Positions 9,602 to 18,788 of a stretch of DNA of 64,000 nt are shown in pieces (within the stretch, counting starts at the first letter, position 1; each line of letters opens with the position of its first letter). The position numbers and the translations under genes were made by a program. The stretch is taken from the NCBI RefSeq assembly GCF_000308295.2, contig NZ_HG326652.1:994392-1058391 (forward strand), read 5' to 3'. The stretch comes from Afipia birgiae 34632 (GTDB lineage: Bacteria; Pseudomonadota; Alphaproteobacteria; Rhizobiales; Xanthobacteraceae). The notes beneath the pieces are model-generated. The model was given only the letters and a program-made list of their open reading frames with translations, searched no databases and was not told the origin of the DNA.

Positions 9602-11395
9602 ATGACTTCGCCCAGCCAGCCCCAGCATTTGTTCGCCGACGTGCTTTCGCGCGTGCATGCCGTATGCGCGGCGCTCGGCGGCGAGGGTGTATTGCCTGTG
9701 GGCATTGATCTGACGCGTGTGGTCGTGGAACCGCCGCGAGACGTCACCCACGGCGACATGGCCACCAACGCGGCGATGGTTCTGGCCAAGGACGCCAAGG
9801 CGAAGCCTCGCGAACTTGCGGACAGGATCGCGGACAAACTGCGCGCCGATCCGGTCGTTGAAAGTGTCGATGTCGCCGGACCGGGCTTCATCAATCTGAC
9901 GCTGAAGACGTCCGCATGGTTCGGCGCGCTGCGGAGCGTGCTGGAGCAGGGCAACGGTTATGGCCGCAGCGCGATCGGCGCGGCCGAGAAGGTCAATGTC
10001 GAATACGTCTCGGCCAATCCAACGGGGCCGATGCATGTCGGCCATTGCCGGGGCGCGGTGTTTGGTGACGCGCTTGCGAGCCTGCTCTCGTTTGCCGGTT
10101 ATGACGTCACGAAGGAATACTACATCAACGATGCCGGCGCGCAGGTCGATGTGCTCGCGCGTTCTGCCTTCCTGCGCTATCGCGAGGCGCTCGGCGAAGC
10201 CATCGGCGAAATTCCCGAGGGACTTTATCCCGGCGATTACCTTGTGCCGGTCGGCAAGGCCCTTGCGGCAGAACACGGCGACAAGCTGCTGAAGCAGTCC
10301 GAGGCAGAGTGGTTGCCGGTGGTGCGCGCCAAAGCCATCGCCATGATGATGGAGATGATCAAGGGCGATCTGGCGGCGCTCAACATCAAGCACGACGTCT
10401 TCTTCTCTGAACGCTCGCTCAACGAGAACGGCAACGACCGCGTCGGCGCCACCATCGCCGGACTGCGTGCCAAGGGCGATGTCTACGAAGGCCGCCTGCC
10501 GCCGCCGAAAGGAGCGCCGGTCGAGGATTACGAAGATCGTGAGCAAACGCTGTTCCGTGCCACCGCCTTCGGCGATGACGTCGATCGTCCGCTGAAAAAA
10601 TCGGACGGCTCGTACACCTACTTTGCGTCCGACATCGCCTATCACAAGACCAAGGTTGATCGCGGCTTCCTCAACATGGTCGACGTATGGGGCGCGGATC
10701 ACGGCGGCTACATCAAGCGCGTGCAGGCGGCCATCAAGGCCGTGACCGGAGGCAAGGCTGCGCTCGACGTGAAGATCGTTCAGCTCGTGAAGCTGCTGCG
10801 CAACGGCGAGCCGGTGAAGATGTCGAAGCGTTCCGGCGATTTCGTCACGCTGCGCGAGGTCGTGGACGAGGTCGGTTCAGACGCTGTGCGTTTCATGATG
10901 CTGTTCCGCAAGAACGATGCGGTGCTCGACTTCGATCTCGCCAAGGTGATCGAGCAGTCGAAGGACAACGCGGTGTTCTATGTGCAGTACGGGCACGCGC
11001 GCGGGCATTCGATCTTCAAGAACGCGCGCGAGACGGTTCCATCGTTGCCGGAAGAGGCGGCTGCGCGCGTTGCGTTTCTGCGTGATGCGAAAATCGAGCG
11101 CCTCAGCGATCCGGTCGAACTAAGCCTGATCCGGCAGATCGCACTGTACCCGCGAATTGTCGAAGCGGCGGCGCTCGCGCATGAGCCACACCGAATCGCG
11201 TTTTACCTGTATGATCTTGCGAGCGAATTCCATGCGCTTTGGACCAAGGGTCGCGATTTGCCCTATTTACGCTTCATTATCCAGAATGATGCAGAGATAA
11301 CAATCGCGCGGCTGGCCTTGGTTCAGGGCGTCGTCTCGGTTCTGGCTTCAGGCCTCGCCGTACTCGGCGTCCATGCTCCAGACGAGATGCGATAG
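9602..11395 (+). CDS. argS: Arginyl-tRNA synthetase
   Basis: With the start at 9602 the protein has 597 residues, normal for class I ArgRS. The HIGH-type signature is in [16 protein letters not shown] and the KMSKS-type loop is [11 protein letters not shown]. An N-terminal Add-1-like domain and a C-terminal DALR anticodon-binding domain (helical stretch with ending [11 protein letters not shown]) are in the expected order. The enzyme charges tRNA-Arg. The open frame extends 25 codons upstream into the dgt end, but that part does not look like ArgRS. It begins the argS-SPOR-nagZ-scp-tat gene run. Confidence 0.95.
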   Translation: MTSPSQPQHLFADVLSRVHAVCAALGGEGVLPVGIDLTRVVVEPPRDVTHGDMATNAAMVLAKDAKAKPRELADRIADKLRADPVVESVDVAGPGFINLTLKTSAWFGALRSVLEQGNGYGRSAIGAAEKVNVEYVSANPTGPMHVGHCRGAVFGDALASLLSFAGYDVTKEYYINDAGAQVDVLARSAFLRYREALGEAIGEIPEGLYPGDYLVPVGKALAAEHGDKLLKQSEAEWLPVVRAKAIAMMMEMIKGDLAALNIKHDVFFSERSLNENGNDRVGATIAGLRAKGDVYEGRLPPPKGAPVEDYEDREQTLFRATAFGDDVDRPLKKSDGSYTYFASDIAYHKTKVDRGFLNMVDVWGADHGGYIKRVQAAIKAVTGGKAALDVKIVQLVKLLRNGEPVKMSKRSGDFVTLREVVDEVGSDAVRFMMLFRKNDAVLDFDLAKVIEQSKDNAVFYVQYGHARGHSIFKNARETVPSLPEEAAARVAFLRDAKIERLSDPVELSLIRQIALYPRIVEAAALAHEPHRIAFYLYDLASEFHALWTKGRDLPYLRFIIQNDAEITIARLALVQGVVSVLASGLAVLGVHAPDEMR

Positions 11396-11499
11396 CTGGG
11401 GATTGACCGCCGCGGGGAACGGGTGGCGGCAGTGTGAATAGCGGCCGCTCCGTTTGAACGACGGGGGCGTCGCTTTCCCGAAGGGGATGCAACATCGCA

Positions 11500-13008
11500 A
11501 TGGCGAACCAATATCGCGACAGACCGTTTCCGGCGGACGACGACTACGCTCGGGATCAATCCCGTATTGCTCCCCAGCAGGGCGAGAGCGATCCGTTGGC
11601 AGAGCTGGCGCGCCTGATCGGGCAGACCGATCCGCTTTCGAATTTCGGCCCCGGTCAGCAGAAGCATCCGCAACAGCCTGCTCAGCACGACCAGTACGAC
11701 GCGTACGAGCCCGCTGCCGAAGAGGAAGTCCCCGCGAGCCGTCCGTCGTGGATGCAAAATCTGGCTGCGTCCCGGCATGCGCCGCAGGAGCCGGCCTATC
11801 GGCAGGAGCCCGCATTTCGGGACGAGGATCACTACGCTCCCCAAGAGGATCAGTACGCTCCTCAAGAGGATCATTACGATCCGCGGTATGCCGCGCAGAG
11901 CAATCCGGCCTATGGCAACCATGCTCCGCAGTTCGATCATTCCGGCTACGATCCGGTGCTGCCGGGACAGGCGCACGGCCATCAGGCCGCTGGCGGTGAC
12001 CGTTACGATGATGTCCTTTATGGCCGTCCGGATCATACTCCCGGCCGCGAGGAGTTCGGCGCTCAGGAGGAGCATTACGGCGACGGCGCCTATGACCGGC
12101 CGCCCTACGATGAAAATTTCGAACAGGAGCCGAAGCCGCGCCGCGGCGGGACCATGACGGTTGTGGTCGTTCTCCTGCTTGCAGTTGTCGGCACCGGTGC
12201 CGCCTTCACTTACCGGACCTTCGTCGGCTCGCCGCGCAGCGGCGAACCTCCGGTCATCAAGGCCGACGCCGGGCCGAACAAGGTTATCCCGCCCGGCGCG
12301 ATCGATGGCTCGGGCAAACAGATCTACGACCGCGTCGGCGACAAGTCAGCCGAGCGCGTGGTGTCCCGCGAAGAACAACCTGTTGACGTCAACGCCAGGA
12401 CCGGACCGCGCGTGGTGTTTCCGCCGCTCACCCAGAATGCGAACCCGCCGTCAGTCGCCAGCGCGTCGACCAGCGTTCGGCCGACGGGTGCAGGCGTCGG
12501 CAACGGCACCCTCACCGGCGGCGAGGAACCGCGGAAAATCCGCACCCTGAGCATTCGCCCGGACCAGCCGGATTCAGCGGCTGCCGCACCGACTGCGGCG
12601 CGTGCCCAGATGCCGGCGCAGCAACGCGCTCCGGCTCCGGCCAGCACCGCTTCCACAGGCGCGCCGGCAGCCAATGCTCCGGTTTCGATTACACCGCAAG
12701 CGGCTCCTCCTGAGCCCCGGGCGAAGGTCGCCGCGATCAACCCTGCCGCCGTCACGGGTGGGGGCGCCTATGTGCAGGTGTCCTCGCAGAAGACCGAGGC
12801 TGACGCGAAGGCGTCCTTCAAGTCCCTTCAGGGCAAGTACGCAGGCATTCTCGGTTCGCGAACCGCCGCGATCCACAAGGCCGACATCGCGGGCAAGGGC
12901 ACGTTCTATCGCGCGATGGTGGGACCGTTCGGGACCAACGACGAGGCCACGCAGTTCTGCGTGAACCTCAAGTCGGCCGGCGGGCAGTGCGTGGTCCAGA
13001 GGAAATAG
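11500..13008 (+). CDS. SPOR-domain cell-division/envelope protein
   Basis: The 502-residue protein has a long N-terminal cytoplasmic region very rich in Gln, Tyr, His and Pro (repeated EDQYAPQEDHY-like units near residues 108-130), one transmembrane helix (about residues 220-240, MTVVVVLLLAVVGTGAAF), a Pro/Ala-rich periplasmic linker and a C-terminal SPOR domain (YVQVSSQKTEADAKASF ... YRAMVGPFG). SPOR domains bind denuded glycan strands at the septum, so a divisome role like FtsN or DamX is likely. An AAGGGG Shine-Dalgarno precedes the ATG. The gene is normally linked to argS and nagZ in this group of bacteria. Confidence 0.88.
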   Translation: MANQYRDRPFPADDDYARDQSRIAPQQGESDPLAELARLIGQTDPLSNFGPGQQKHPQQPAQHDQYDAYEPAAEEEVPASRPSWMQNLAASRHAPQEPAYRQEPAFRDEDHYAPQEDQYAPQEDHYDPRYAAQSNPAYGNHAPQFDHSGYDPVLPGQAHGHQAAGGDRYDDVLYGRPDHTPGREEFGAQEEHYGDGAYDRPPYDENFEQEPKPRRGGTMTVVVVLLLAVVGTGAAFTYRTFVGSPRSGEPPVIKADAGPNKVIPPGAIDGSGKQIYDRVGDKSAERVVSREEQPVDVNARTGPRVVFPPLTQNANPPSVASASTSVRPTGAGVGNGTLTGGEEPRKIRTLSIRPDQPDSAAAAPTAARAQMPAQQRAPAPASTASTGAPAANAPVSITPQAAPPEPRAKVAAINPAAVTGGGAYVQVSSQKTEADAKASFKSLQGKYAGILGSRTAAIHKADIAGKGTFYRAMVGPFGTNDEATQFCVNLKSAGGQCVVQRK

Positions 13009-13151
13009 TGCTGAGAGTCTGACGGAAGGATCCTAAGGATGGTCGCCTGGCGAGACCAGCCAGTGGAAACTTTACCCAACCCTACGCGAATTGTTGCGAC
13101 CGCTGGTCCCGTCCGATCCAGCGGAAGCTTCTGTTTCAACGCTTCCCGTTC

Positions 13152-13538
13152 CTATTTCATTTCGATCAGTTGGACGAGATTTCCGCAGGTGTCGTCCAGA
13201 ACCGCCATTCGCACAGTTCCTGCATCCATCGGCTCCACCGTGAACGCGACCCCAAGCTCGCGAAGTCTTGCAAACTCCGCATTCAAATCCTGAACCTTGA
13301 ATGACACCGCTGGAATGCCGTCTTTGACGAGGGCGTCCTTGTACGGCTTGACGGCTGGATGCTCACTCGGCTCGAGCAGCAATTCCGTTCCCTCGGGTTC
13401 TTCTTGCGACACAACCGTCAGCCAGCGGTGAGTTCCAAGGGGAATATCGTGCTTCACCTTGAAGCCGAGCTTGTCGGTGTAGAACGTCAGGGCCTCGGCT
13501 TGGTTATCGACAGAAACGCAGGTCACATAAATCCGCAT
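13152..13538 (-). CDS. VOC-family (glyoxalase/dioxygenase-like) protein
   Basis: The 128-residue product starts at 13538 (MRIYVTCVSVDNQAEALTF) and has the beta-alpha-beta-beta-beta layout of one vicinal-oxygen-chelate protein, with FYTDKLGFKVKHD near the start, GTELLLEP in the middle and VLDDTCGNLVQLIEM at the end. VOC proteins bind divalent metal and handle glyoxal adducts, antibiotics or catechols; which of these cannot be read here. An ArsR regulator lies 14 bases upstream on the same strand, so the two form an operon. The pair sits between the SPOR gene and nagZ and looks like a local insertion. Confidence 0.85.
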   Translation of the reverse strand: MRIYVTCVSVDNQAEALTFYTDKLGFKVKHDIPLGTHRWLTVVSQEEPEGTELLLEPSEHPAVKPYKDALVKDGIPAVSFKVQDLNAEFARLRELGVAFTVEPMDAGTVRMAVLDDTCGNLVQLIEMK

Positions 13539-13552
13539 GGTGGATGCCTTTC

Positions 13553-13843
13553 CTAGAGGTGCTTCCTGAGCCACAGATCGGTCGCCACTCGCATTGGCGT
13601 GACATTCAGGGAATGGGTTTTGGTCCGCCCCTTCCATGCAGTTGTGATCAATCCGGCCCTTTCCAGCATGTCGAGGTGCTGGGAAATCGTTTGTCGAGAC
13701 AGGCTCTTGCCATCCGCCGCGAAGGATGAGGCACAGACCTCGAACAATGATTGCTCGGGGCGCTCTCGCAGGACATCGAGGATGCGCCTTCGGGTCGGAT
13801 CGCCGAGAGCCTTGAAAATCAGGTCGAGTTCGTCGTCAGTCAC
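13553..13843 (-). CDS. ArsR-family winged-helix transcriptional regulator
   Basis: The 96-residue protein is an ArsR/SmtB-type repressor: LIFKALGDPTRRRILDVL at the start, then SRQTISQHLDMLERAGLI as the recognition helix and a wing (TTAWKGRTKTHSLNV). No CxC metal site is seen in the recognition helix, so the signal is probably not arsenic; this fits the subgroup linked to VOC/SRPBCC (START-like) stress genes. It precedes the VOC gene by 14 bases and likely controls it and itself. Confidence 0.9.
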   Translation of the reverse strand: MTDDELDLIFKALGDPTRRRILDVLRERPEQSLFEVCASSFAADGKSLSRQTISQHLDMLERAGLITTAWKGRTKTHSLNVTPMRVATDLWLRKHL

Positions 13844-14089
13844 GCGTGCAGAAATGCAGTAAAATTACTGCATGTCAATGCGCTTGATGGCAGGCGGTGA
13901 TGCTCCCGCATCCGTTCTTCGGATCGCCCATCTCTCGTTGCGTCCATCGGCAGTCACGAGTTGTGAGGACGCGAAAGCGTTCGCCATCTCATTGAGATTG
14001 GCTGTGATTGTGGATGAAACCCCACAATCACGTGCGAATCCCCCGGGTTTCCTTGACCCTGGCGCCATGCGCGGGCTAATCGCCGACCT

Positions 14090-15118
14090 ATGGCCGCGCG
14101 CGCATTCATCACGGGTGTTTCCGGAACCGCTTTGACCGACGACGAGCGCGCATTTCTGCGCGATCAGCGGCCGTGGGGCTTTATTCTTTTCAAGCGCAAT
14201 ATTGACACTCCCGATCAAGTTATTCGACTGATTGAGGAAATGAGATCTGCTGTCGGCCAACCCGAGGCCCCGGTCCTGATCGATCAGGAGGGTGGCCGGG
14301 TCCAGCGGCTCCAGCCGCCCCAATGGCCAGCCTATCCGCCCGGTGCGGTGTTCAGTGCCCTGTACGAGATCGACCGCGATGCCGGGCTTGAGGCCGCGCG
14401 TCTGTCGTCCCGGCTGATTGCCGCCGATCTGGCCGATCTCGGGATCACCGTGGACTGCCTGCCATTGGCTGATGTCCCGGTTCCCGGAGCGGACTCCGTG
14501 ATCGGCAATCGGGCCTATGGCACGACCCCCGATAAAGTGGCCGCGATTGCCCGCGCGGTCACCGACGGGCTGGCGCAGGGCGGTGTGCTGCCGGTCCTGA
14601 AGCACATTCCCGGCCACGGAAGGGCCACAGCGGACAGCCACTTTCAGCTGCCGACGGTCGATACCCCGGTCGCGGAACTCGCCAAAACCGACTTCGCGGC
14701 CTTTGCGCCGCTGGCCGATCTGCCGATGGCGATGACGGCACATGTTGTGTTTAGCGCCCTCGACCCCGCCCAACCTGCGACGACATCTGCGACAATCATT
14801 GAACAGGTGATTCGCGGGGCCATCGGATTCCGGGGTTTGTTAATGAGTGATGACGTGTCCATGAACGCCTTGCAGGGATCGATTGCGGAGCGCACGCGCG
14901 CCAGCCTGGCGGCGGGCTGCGACGTCGTCCTGCATTGCAACGGCAAGCTCGATGAGATGCGGCAGGTCGCCGGCGAAACGCCGATGCTCGCGGGTGAAGC
15001 GTTGGCTCGCGCTGATCGTGCTCTCGCGTCGCGCCGGGCGCCTCAGCCGTTCGACCGGGGCGCGGCGCGTGCCGAACTCGACCGCCTGATCGATCGGGCA
15101 GGGAGCCTGACGTCATGA
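14090..15118 (+). CDS. nagZ: Beta-N-acetylhexosaminidase (family 3 glycosidase)
   Basis: The 342-residue protein is a GH3 NagZ. It has LIDQEGGRVQRL, and the catalytic loop K171-H172-IPGHGRATADSH with the Asp182-His184 pair that acts as acid/base in NagZ, followed by LMSDDVSMNAL containing the nucleophile Asp. NagZ removes GlcNAc from anhydro-muropeptides during cell-wall recycling. The ATG overlaps no upstream gene; the stop overlaps the scpA start by 4 bases (ATGA), so the two are translationally coupled. Confidence 0.94.
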   Translation: MAARAFITGVSGTALTDDERAFLRDQRPWGFILFKRNIDTPDQVIRLIEEMRSAVGQPEAPVLIDQEGGRVQRLQPPQWPAYPPGAVFSALYEIDRDAGLEAARLSSRLIAADLADLGITVDCLPLADVPVPGADSVIGNRAYGTTPDKVAAIARAVTDGLAQGGVLPVLKHIPGHGRATADSHFQLPTVDTPVAELAKTDFAAFAPLADLPMAMTAHVVFSALDPAQPATTSATIIEQVIRGAIGFRGLLMSDDVSMNALQGSIAERTRASLAAGCDVVLHCNGKLDEMRQVAGETPMLAGEALARADRALASRRAPQPFDRGAARAELDRLIDRAGSLTS

Positions 15119-15951
15119 GCGCCGAAATTCTCTCCTTCGAAACAGGTTTGCCGACGGACAACGCCGACGACGAACCGGCGCTGGTCGTCGATGTCGAAGG
15201 TTATGAGGGTCCGCTCGACCTGTTGCTTGCGCTTGCGCGTCAGCAGAAGGTCGATCTCGCCAAGATTTCCATTCTGGCGCTCGCGGATCAGTATCTCGTT
15301 TTCATCGAAGCTGCGCGCAAGCTGCGGCTGGAGCTGGCTGCCGACTATCTCGTGATGGCGGCGTGGCTGGCGTATCTCAAGTCGCGCCTGCTGCTGCCTG
15401 AACCGCCTGAGGCCGAAGGGCCGAGCGCGGAGGATCTCGCGACCGCGCTGGCCAACAGGCTGCGCAGGCTCGAGCAGATCCGCGAGGCCTCGAACCGCCT
15501 GATGACGCGGCCGCAACTGCGGCGCGATATTTTCCCGCGTGGTCAGCCGGAACAGATTGCGCAGGTCAAGCATGCCCGCTGGACCGCGACGCTGTACGAT
15601 CTTCTGACCGCCTACGCCACGCAGCGCCAGCAGCGTGTGCTGGCGACCGTGCATCTGACCAAGCGGACCGTATGGTCGCTGTCCGAGGCGCGCGCGTCGT
15701 TGGAGCGGCTGGTGGGTTCGGCCGAATCCGAGGATTGGGCGAGCCTCGACGATTACCTGATGCGCTACGTGGTCGATCCCACGCAGAAGGCGACGGTGTT
15801 CGCGTCGAGTTTCGCCGCGGCACTCGAACTCGTGCGCGAAGGCACGCTGGATCTGCACCAGAAGGAAGCGTTCGCGCCTTTGTATTTTCGTAAGCACGTA
15901 GAGCATTTGCCTCCCGACGCTCAAGCCGCGCCGGAAGTGCCTGTCGAGTAA
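15115..15951 (+). CDS. scpA: Segregation and condensation protein A (kleisin)
   Basis: The 278 residues contain the ScpA kleisin signature YEGPLDLLLALARQQKVDLAKISI and, further on, YLVMAAWLAYLKSRLLLPEP. ScpA bridges the SMC dimer and binds ScpB in the condensin that organises and segregates the chromosome. The start overlaps the nagZ stop by 4 bases. The scpB reading frame begins directly after its stop. The order nagZ-scpA-scpB is common in alphaproteobacteria. Confidence 0.94.
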   Translation: MSAEILSFETGLPTDNADDEPALVVDVEGYEGPLDLLLALARQQKVDLAKISILALADQYLVFIEAARKLRLELAADYLVMAAWLAYLKSRLLLPEPPEAEGPSAEDLATALANRLRRLEQIREASNRLMTRPQLRRDIFPRGQPEQIAQVKHARWTATLYDLLTAYATQRQQRVLATVHLTKRTVWSLSEARASLERLVGSAESEDWASLDDYLMRYVVDPTQKATVFASSFAAALELVREGTLDLHQKEAFAPLYFRKHVEHLPPDAQAAPEVPVE

Positions 15952-15972
15952 GTGGAAGAAGGAGAACAGGCG

Positions 15973-16175
15973 ATGCCGATGGCAGCGAAGTATATCGCTC
16001 CGGTTGAAGAGGTTCCTGTTGAGGAGTCTCTCGCGGAGGAACAACAGGCCACTTCGATCGAGGAGCAGGTTGCGTCTGCCGATGAGACCGTTGGCTCGGC
16101 TAAACCACAGGCCGCGCCTGTGCAGGAGAGCGCCGTTGCGGGGGGACGTCAACGACGGCCGATGATGGCGAGTCC
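15973..16175 (+). other. scpB: Probable scpB 5' part, separated from the main frame by a +/-1 shift
   Basis: After the scpA stop there is an AAGGAGAA Shine-Dalgarno and an ATG at 15973 that opens an acidic, Glu-rich frame (VEEVPVEESLAEEQQA). This frame runs past a six-G tract at 16140-16145 and then loses protein-like character. The main ScpB frame is open back to 16104 and reads ADDGESVRN just before the usual start region. One extra G in the tract would join the two frames. This may be a real frameshift, a slippage site or a sequencing error. Confidence 0.6.
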
Positions 16176-16847
16176 GTGCGTAACCCCGTCGCGCGCCCCG
16201 AGGAATTGCGCTTGCTCGAAGCCCTGCTGTTCGCTTCGACCGAACCGCTCGATGAGCCATCGCTCGCCAAGCGCATGCCCGAAGGCGTGGATGTGAAAGC
16301 TGCGCTGGCGCAGCTGCAGGCTGACTACGCGATGCGCGGCGTCAATCTGGTCCGCGTCGCGAGCAAATGGACCTTCCGCACCGCTGGCGATCTGGCGTGG
16401 CTGATGACCCGCGAAAGCATCGAGACGCGCCGCCTGTCGCGCGCGGCGATCGAGATGCTGGCGATCATTGCCTATCACCAGCCGGTGACCCGCGCCGAGA
16501 TCGAGGAAATCCGCGGCGTGGTCACGTCGAAGGGTACGCTGGACGTGCTGCTGGAAACCGGCTGGATCCGTCCGCGTGGACGTCGCAAGACGCCGGGCCG
16601 GCCGCTGACCTTCGGCACCACGGAAGCCTTCCTGTCGCAGTTCAGCCTCGAAGCGCTGGGCGATCTGCCCGGCCTCGACGAGCTGAAGGGCGCGGGCCTG
16701 CTGGATACGCGGCTGCCGGGCGGTTTCGCTGTTCCATCGCCATCCGACGATCCGGCGCTGCGCGAGGACGAAGAGCCGCTTGAGCCGGGCGATCTCGAAT
16801 TGGCCCTGGCGCCCGCCGTGGAGCCGGAAAAAAGCGAAGAAAGCTGA
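16176..16847 (+). CDS. scpB: Segregation and condensation protein B
   Basis: The frame from the GTG at 16176 encodes the complete pair of ScpB winged-helix domains: RPEELRLLEALLFASTEPL at the start, RLSRAAIEMLAIIAYHQPVTRAEIEEIRGV in the centre and GRPLTFGTTEAFLSQFSLEALGDLP near the end, then an acidic tail. ScpB dimers bind the ScpA kleisin. The GTG has no clear Shine-Dalgarno, whereas an ATG with a good one exists at 15973 in another frame, so the natural start is probably upstream and the gene may be frameshifted. Confidence 0.85.
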   Translation: MRNPVARPEELRLLEALLFASTEPLDEPSLAKRMPEGVDVKAALAQLQADYAMRGVNLVRVASKWTFRTAGDLAWLMTRESIETRRLSRAAIEMLAIIAYHQPVTRAEIEEIRGVVTSKGTLDVLLETGWIRPRGRRKTPGRPLTFGTTEAFLSQFSLEALGDLPGLDELKGAGLLDTRLPGGFAVPSPSDDPALREDEEPLEPGDLELALAPAVEPEKSEES

Positions 16848-16952
16848 GTTTCCGAGTGTGGCGCGGACGATCGCGCTTGTCGGGGAGCGAACATTAACTC
16901 TCGTGTCAATGCGCCGGTTTGCGCAGTCGTGACGCGGGGTTAATCCTTGTTT

Positions 16953-16958
16953 TTGACA
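16953..16958 (+). promoter_or_regulatory. Possible -35 element upstream of tatA
   Basis: A TTGACA hexamer lies 69 bases before the tatA start in the 179-base spacer after scpB. No convincing -10 hexamer is seen at the right distance, so the promoter call is tentative. Confidence 0.3.
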
Positions 16959-17026
16959 CCTCCGGGGCCTAGTTTCTGGTCAGATTTGGCTGGGAAAACC
17001 CGGTCGCGTGCTTGGAGGATGGCAGT

Positions 17027-17263
17027 ATGGGTTCGTTTAGTATCTGGCACTGGATCGTCGTGATCGGCGTCGTCCTGCTGTTGTTCGGCCGCGGCAAGAT
17101 TTCGGACCTGATGGGTGACGTCGCGCAGGGCATCAAGGCCTTCAAGAAGGGCATGGCCGACGACGAGGTGAAACCCGCCGAGAAGCCCGAGCCGGTCAAG
17201 ACCATCGATAGCTCGCCTTCGGCAACGTCGTCGCGCAGCGACGTCGGCAGCAAGGTGGTCTGA
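17027..17263 (+). CDS. tatA: Sec-independent protein translocase subunit TatA
   Basis: The 78-residue protein has the TatA layout: a short N-terminal transmembrane helix ([21 protein letters not shown]), the [12 protein letters not shown] hinge, an amphipathic helix ([12 protein letters not shown]) and a polar tail. TatA oligomers form the transport-active part of the twin-arginine translocon. The start at 17027 is preferred over an upstream GTG because it gives the family's usual MGSFSIWHW and has GGAGG 10 bases upstream. It is first of a tatA-tatB-tatC cluster. Confidence 0.95.
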   Translation: MGSFSIWHWIVVIGVVLLLFGRGKISDLMGDVAQGIKAFKKGMADDEVKPAEKPEPVKTIDSSPSATSSRSDVGSKVV

Positions 17264-17324
17264 TTTCAGACTGCGCTATTTCTGACTGAGGTGCGGGGGT
17301 CAAACCCCGTGAGCGGAATCTTCC

Positions 17325-17735
17325 ATGTTCGACATCGGGTGGAGTGAACTGGTCGTTATCGGCGTCGTTGCGCTGATCGCCATTGGCCCGAAAGAACTGC
17401 CCGGTGTGCTGCGCACGGTCGGGCAGTGGATGGGCAAGGCCCGCCGCATGGCCTCCGAATTCCAGGGCCAGTTCAACGAGGCGATGCGCGAAGCCGAAAT
17501 GGCCGACATCAAGAAGACCTTCGATGATGCGTCCGCCGCCGCGAAGGATCTGTCGCCGACCAATCTGCTGACGTCCCTCAACAAGGACGTCGAGGACGCC
17601 ATGAAAATCGACCAGCCGGTGATGACGCCGACCACGCCGGAGCCGCCGACAGCGGCGACGTTCGCCGAGGCTGAGGCGCACGCGCCGGCCATTGAGCCCC
17701 CGAAGCCTGCCGTACCGGACGCCAAAGCGTCATGA
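17325..17735 (+). CDS. tatB: Sec-independent protein translocase subunit TatB
   Basis: The 136-residue protein begins [26 protein letters not shown], the TatB pattern with a Glu in the membrane helix and a Gly-Pro hinge, followed by a long amphipathic helix ([27 protein letters not shown]) and a Pro/Ala-rich tail. TatB with TatC forms the receptor for twin-arginine signal peptides. Its stop overlaps the tatC start by 4 bases. Confidence 0.95.
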   Translation: MFDIGWSELVVIGVVALIAIGPKELPGVLRTVGQWMGKARRMASEFQGQFNEAMREAEMADIKKTFDDASAAAKDLSPTNLLTSLNKDVEDAMKIDQPVMTPTTPEPPTAATFAEAEAHAPAIEPPKPAVPDAKAS

Positions 17736-18559
17736 GCGCAGAAGACATCGAAGCCACCAAGGCGCCATTGATGGATCACCTGATCGAGCTGCGCTCGCGG
17801 CTGATCAAGGCGCTGCTGGCGTTCGCGGTGGCTTTCATCTTCTGCTTCTTCTTCGCCAAGCAGATCTACAACGTGCTGGTCTGGCCGTTCGTCTGGGTCG
17901 CGGGACCTGAGAACTCCAAGTTCATCTACACCGCGCTGCTGGAATATTTCCTGACGCAGTTGAAGCTTGCGATGTTCGGCGCGGGATTCATCTCGTTTCC
18001 GGTGATCGCCGCGCAGATCTACATGTTCGTCGCGCCGGGGCTCTACAAGCACGAGCGCGGCGCGTTCCTGCCGTACCTGATCGCGACGCCGATCTTCTTC
18101 GCGCTCGGTTCGCTGCTGGTTTATTTCCTCGTGTTGCCGATGCTGATCCGCTTCTCGCTAGGCATGCAGCAGGTTGGCGGCTCGGAGACCGCGCAGATCG
18201 CGCTGCTGCCTAAAGTCGGCGAGTATCTCTCGCTGATGATGTCGCTGATCTTCGCGTTCGGAATCGCGTTCCAGTTGCCGGTGATCCTGACGCTGCTCGG
18301 GCGGATCGGAATCCTGACCTCGAAGCAACTGCGCGAGAAGCGGCGCTATTTCATCGTGATCGCGTTCGTGATCGCTGCCGTGCTGACCCCGCCGGACGTC
18401 ATCAGCCAGATGTCGCTCGCGATCCCGCTGTTGGTGCTCTACGAGGGCTCGATCATCGCGGTCGGTGTCGTTGAGAAAAAAGCGGCCAAACAGGCTGCCG
18501 GCACGACGCCGCCCGCAGATGCGCCTCCAACCCCTCCGGCGACGACGCCTGCGGAGTAG
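17732..18559 (+). CDS. tatC: Sec-independent protein translocase subunit TatC
   Basis: The 275-residue protein has six predicted membrane helices and TatC marks: [18 protein letters not shown] at the start, [20 protein letters not shown] loop (residues about 95-112) and a conserved Glu in that segment, then [18 protein letters not shown]. TatC recognises the twin-arginine signal. The C-terminus ends in an Ala/Pro/Thr-rich tail. The exported fumarylacetoacetase-like protein at 47658 is a candidate substrate. Confidence 0.95.
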   Translation: MSAEDIEATKAPLMDHLIELRSRLIKALLAFAVAFIFCFFFAKQIYNVLVWPFVWVAGPENSKFIYTALLEYFLTQLKLAMFGAGFISFPVIAAQIYMFVAPGLYKHERGAFLPYLIATPIFFALGSLLVYFLVLPMLIRFSLGMQQVGGSETAQIALLPKVGEYLSLMMSLIFAFGIAFQLPVILTLLGRIGILTSKQLREKRRYFIVIAFVIAAVLTPPDVISQMSLAIPLLVLYEGSIIAVGVVEKKAAKQAAGTTPPADAPPTPPATTPAE

Positions 18560-18579
18560 TCTCACTGCCTCCGACCCCA

Positions 18580-18691
18580 GCCGTCACCCTGAGGCGCCGG
18601 AGCGCAGCGGAGGACTCGAAGGGCGACGGCCTTGCATCCGATTCGCCATCCTTCGAGGCTCGCCAAGCGGCTCGCACCTCAGGATGACGGC
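18580..18691. repeat. Intergenic palindromic repeat, CCTGAGG/CCTCAGGATGACGG type
   Basis: The tatC-serS spacer holds CCGTCACCCTGAGGCGCC and, about 80 bases later, its inverse-like CACCTCAGGATGACGG, with an inner pair GGACTCGAAGGGCG and CATCCTTCGAGGCTCG. This is a dispersed palindrome type distinct from the double-hairpin elements. As RNA it would form one long imperfect hairpin after tatC. Confidence 0.75.
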
Positions 18692-18788
18692 CGAGTTTGA
18701 TATTCCAAATTGCGGTTATTCGCGGTACTGGATGCCCGCCGTTTATTCTCTGCATACGTGCAGATTGCCCGCATAAAAATGAGCTCCC

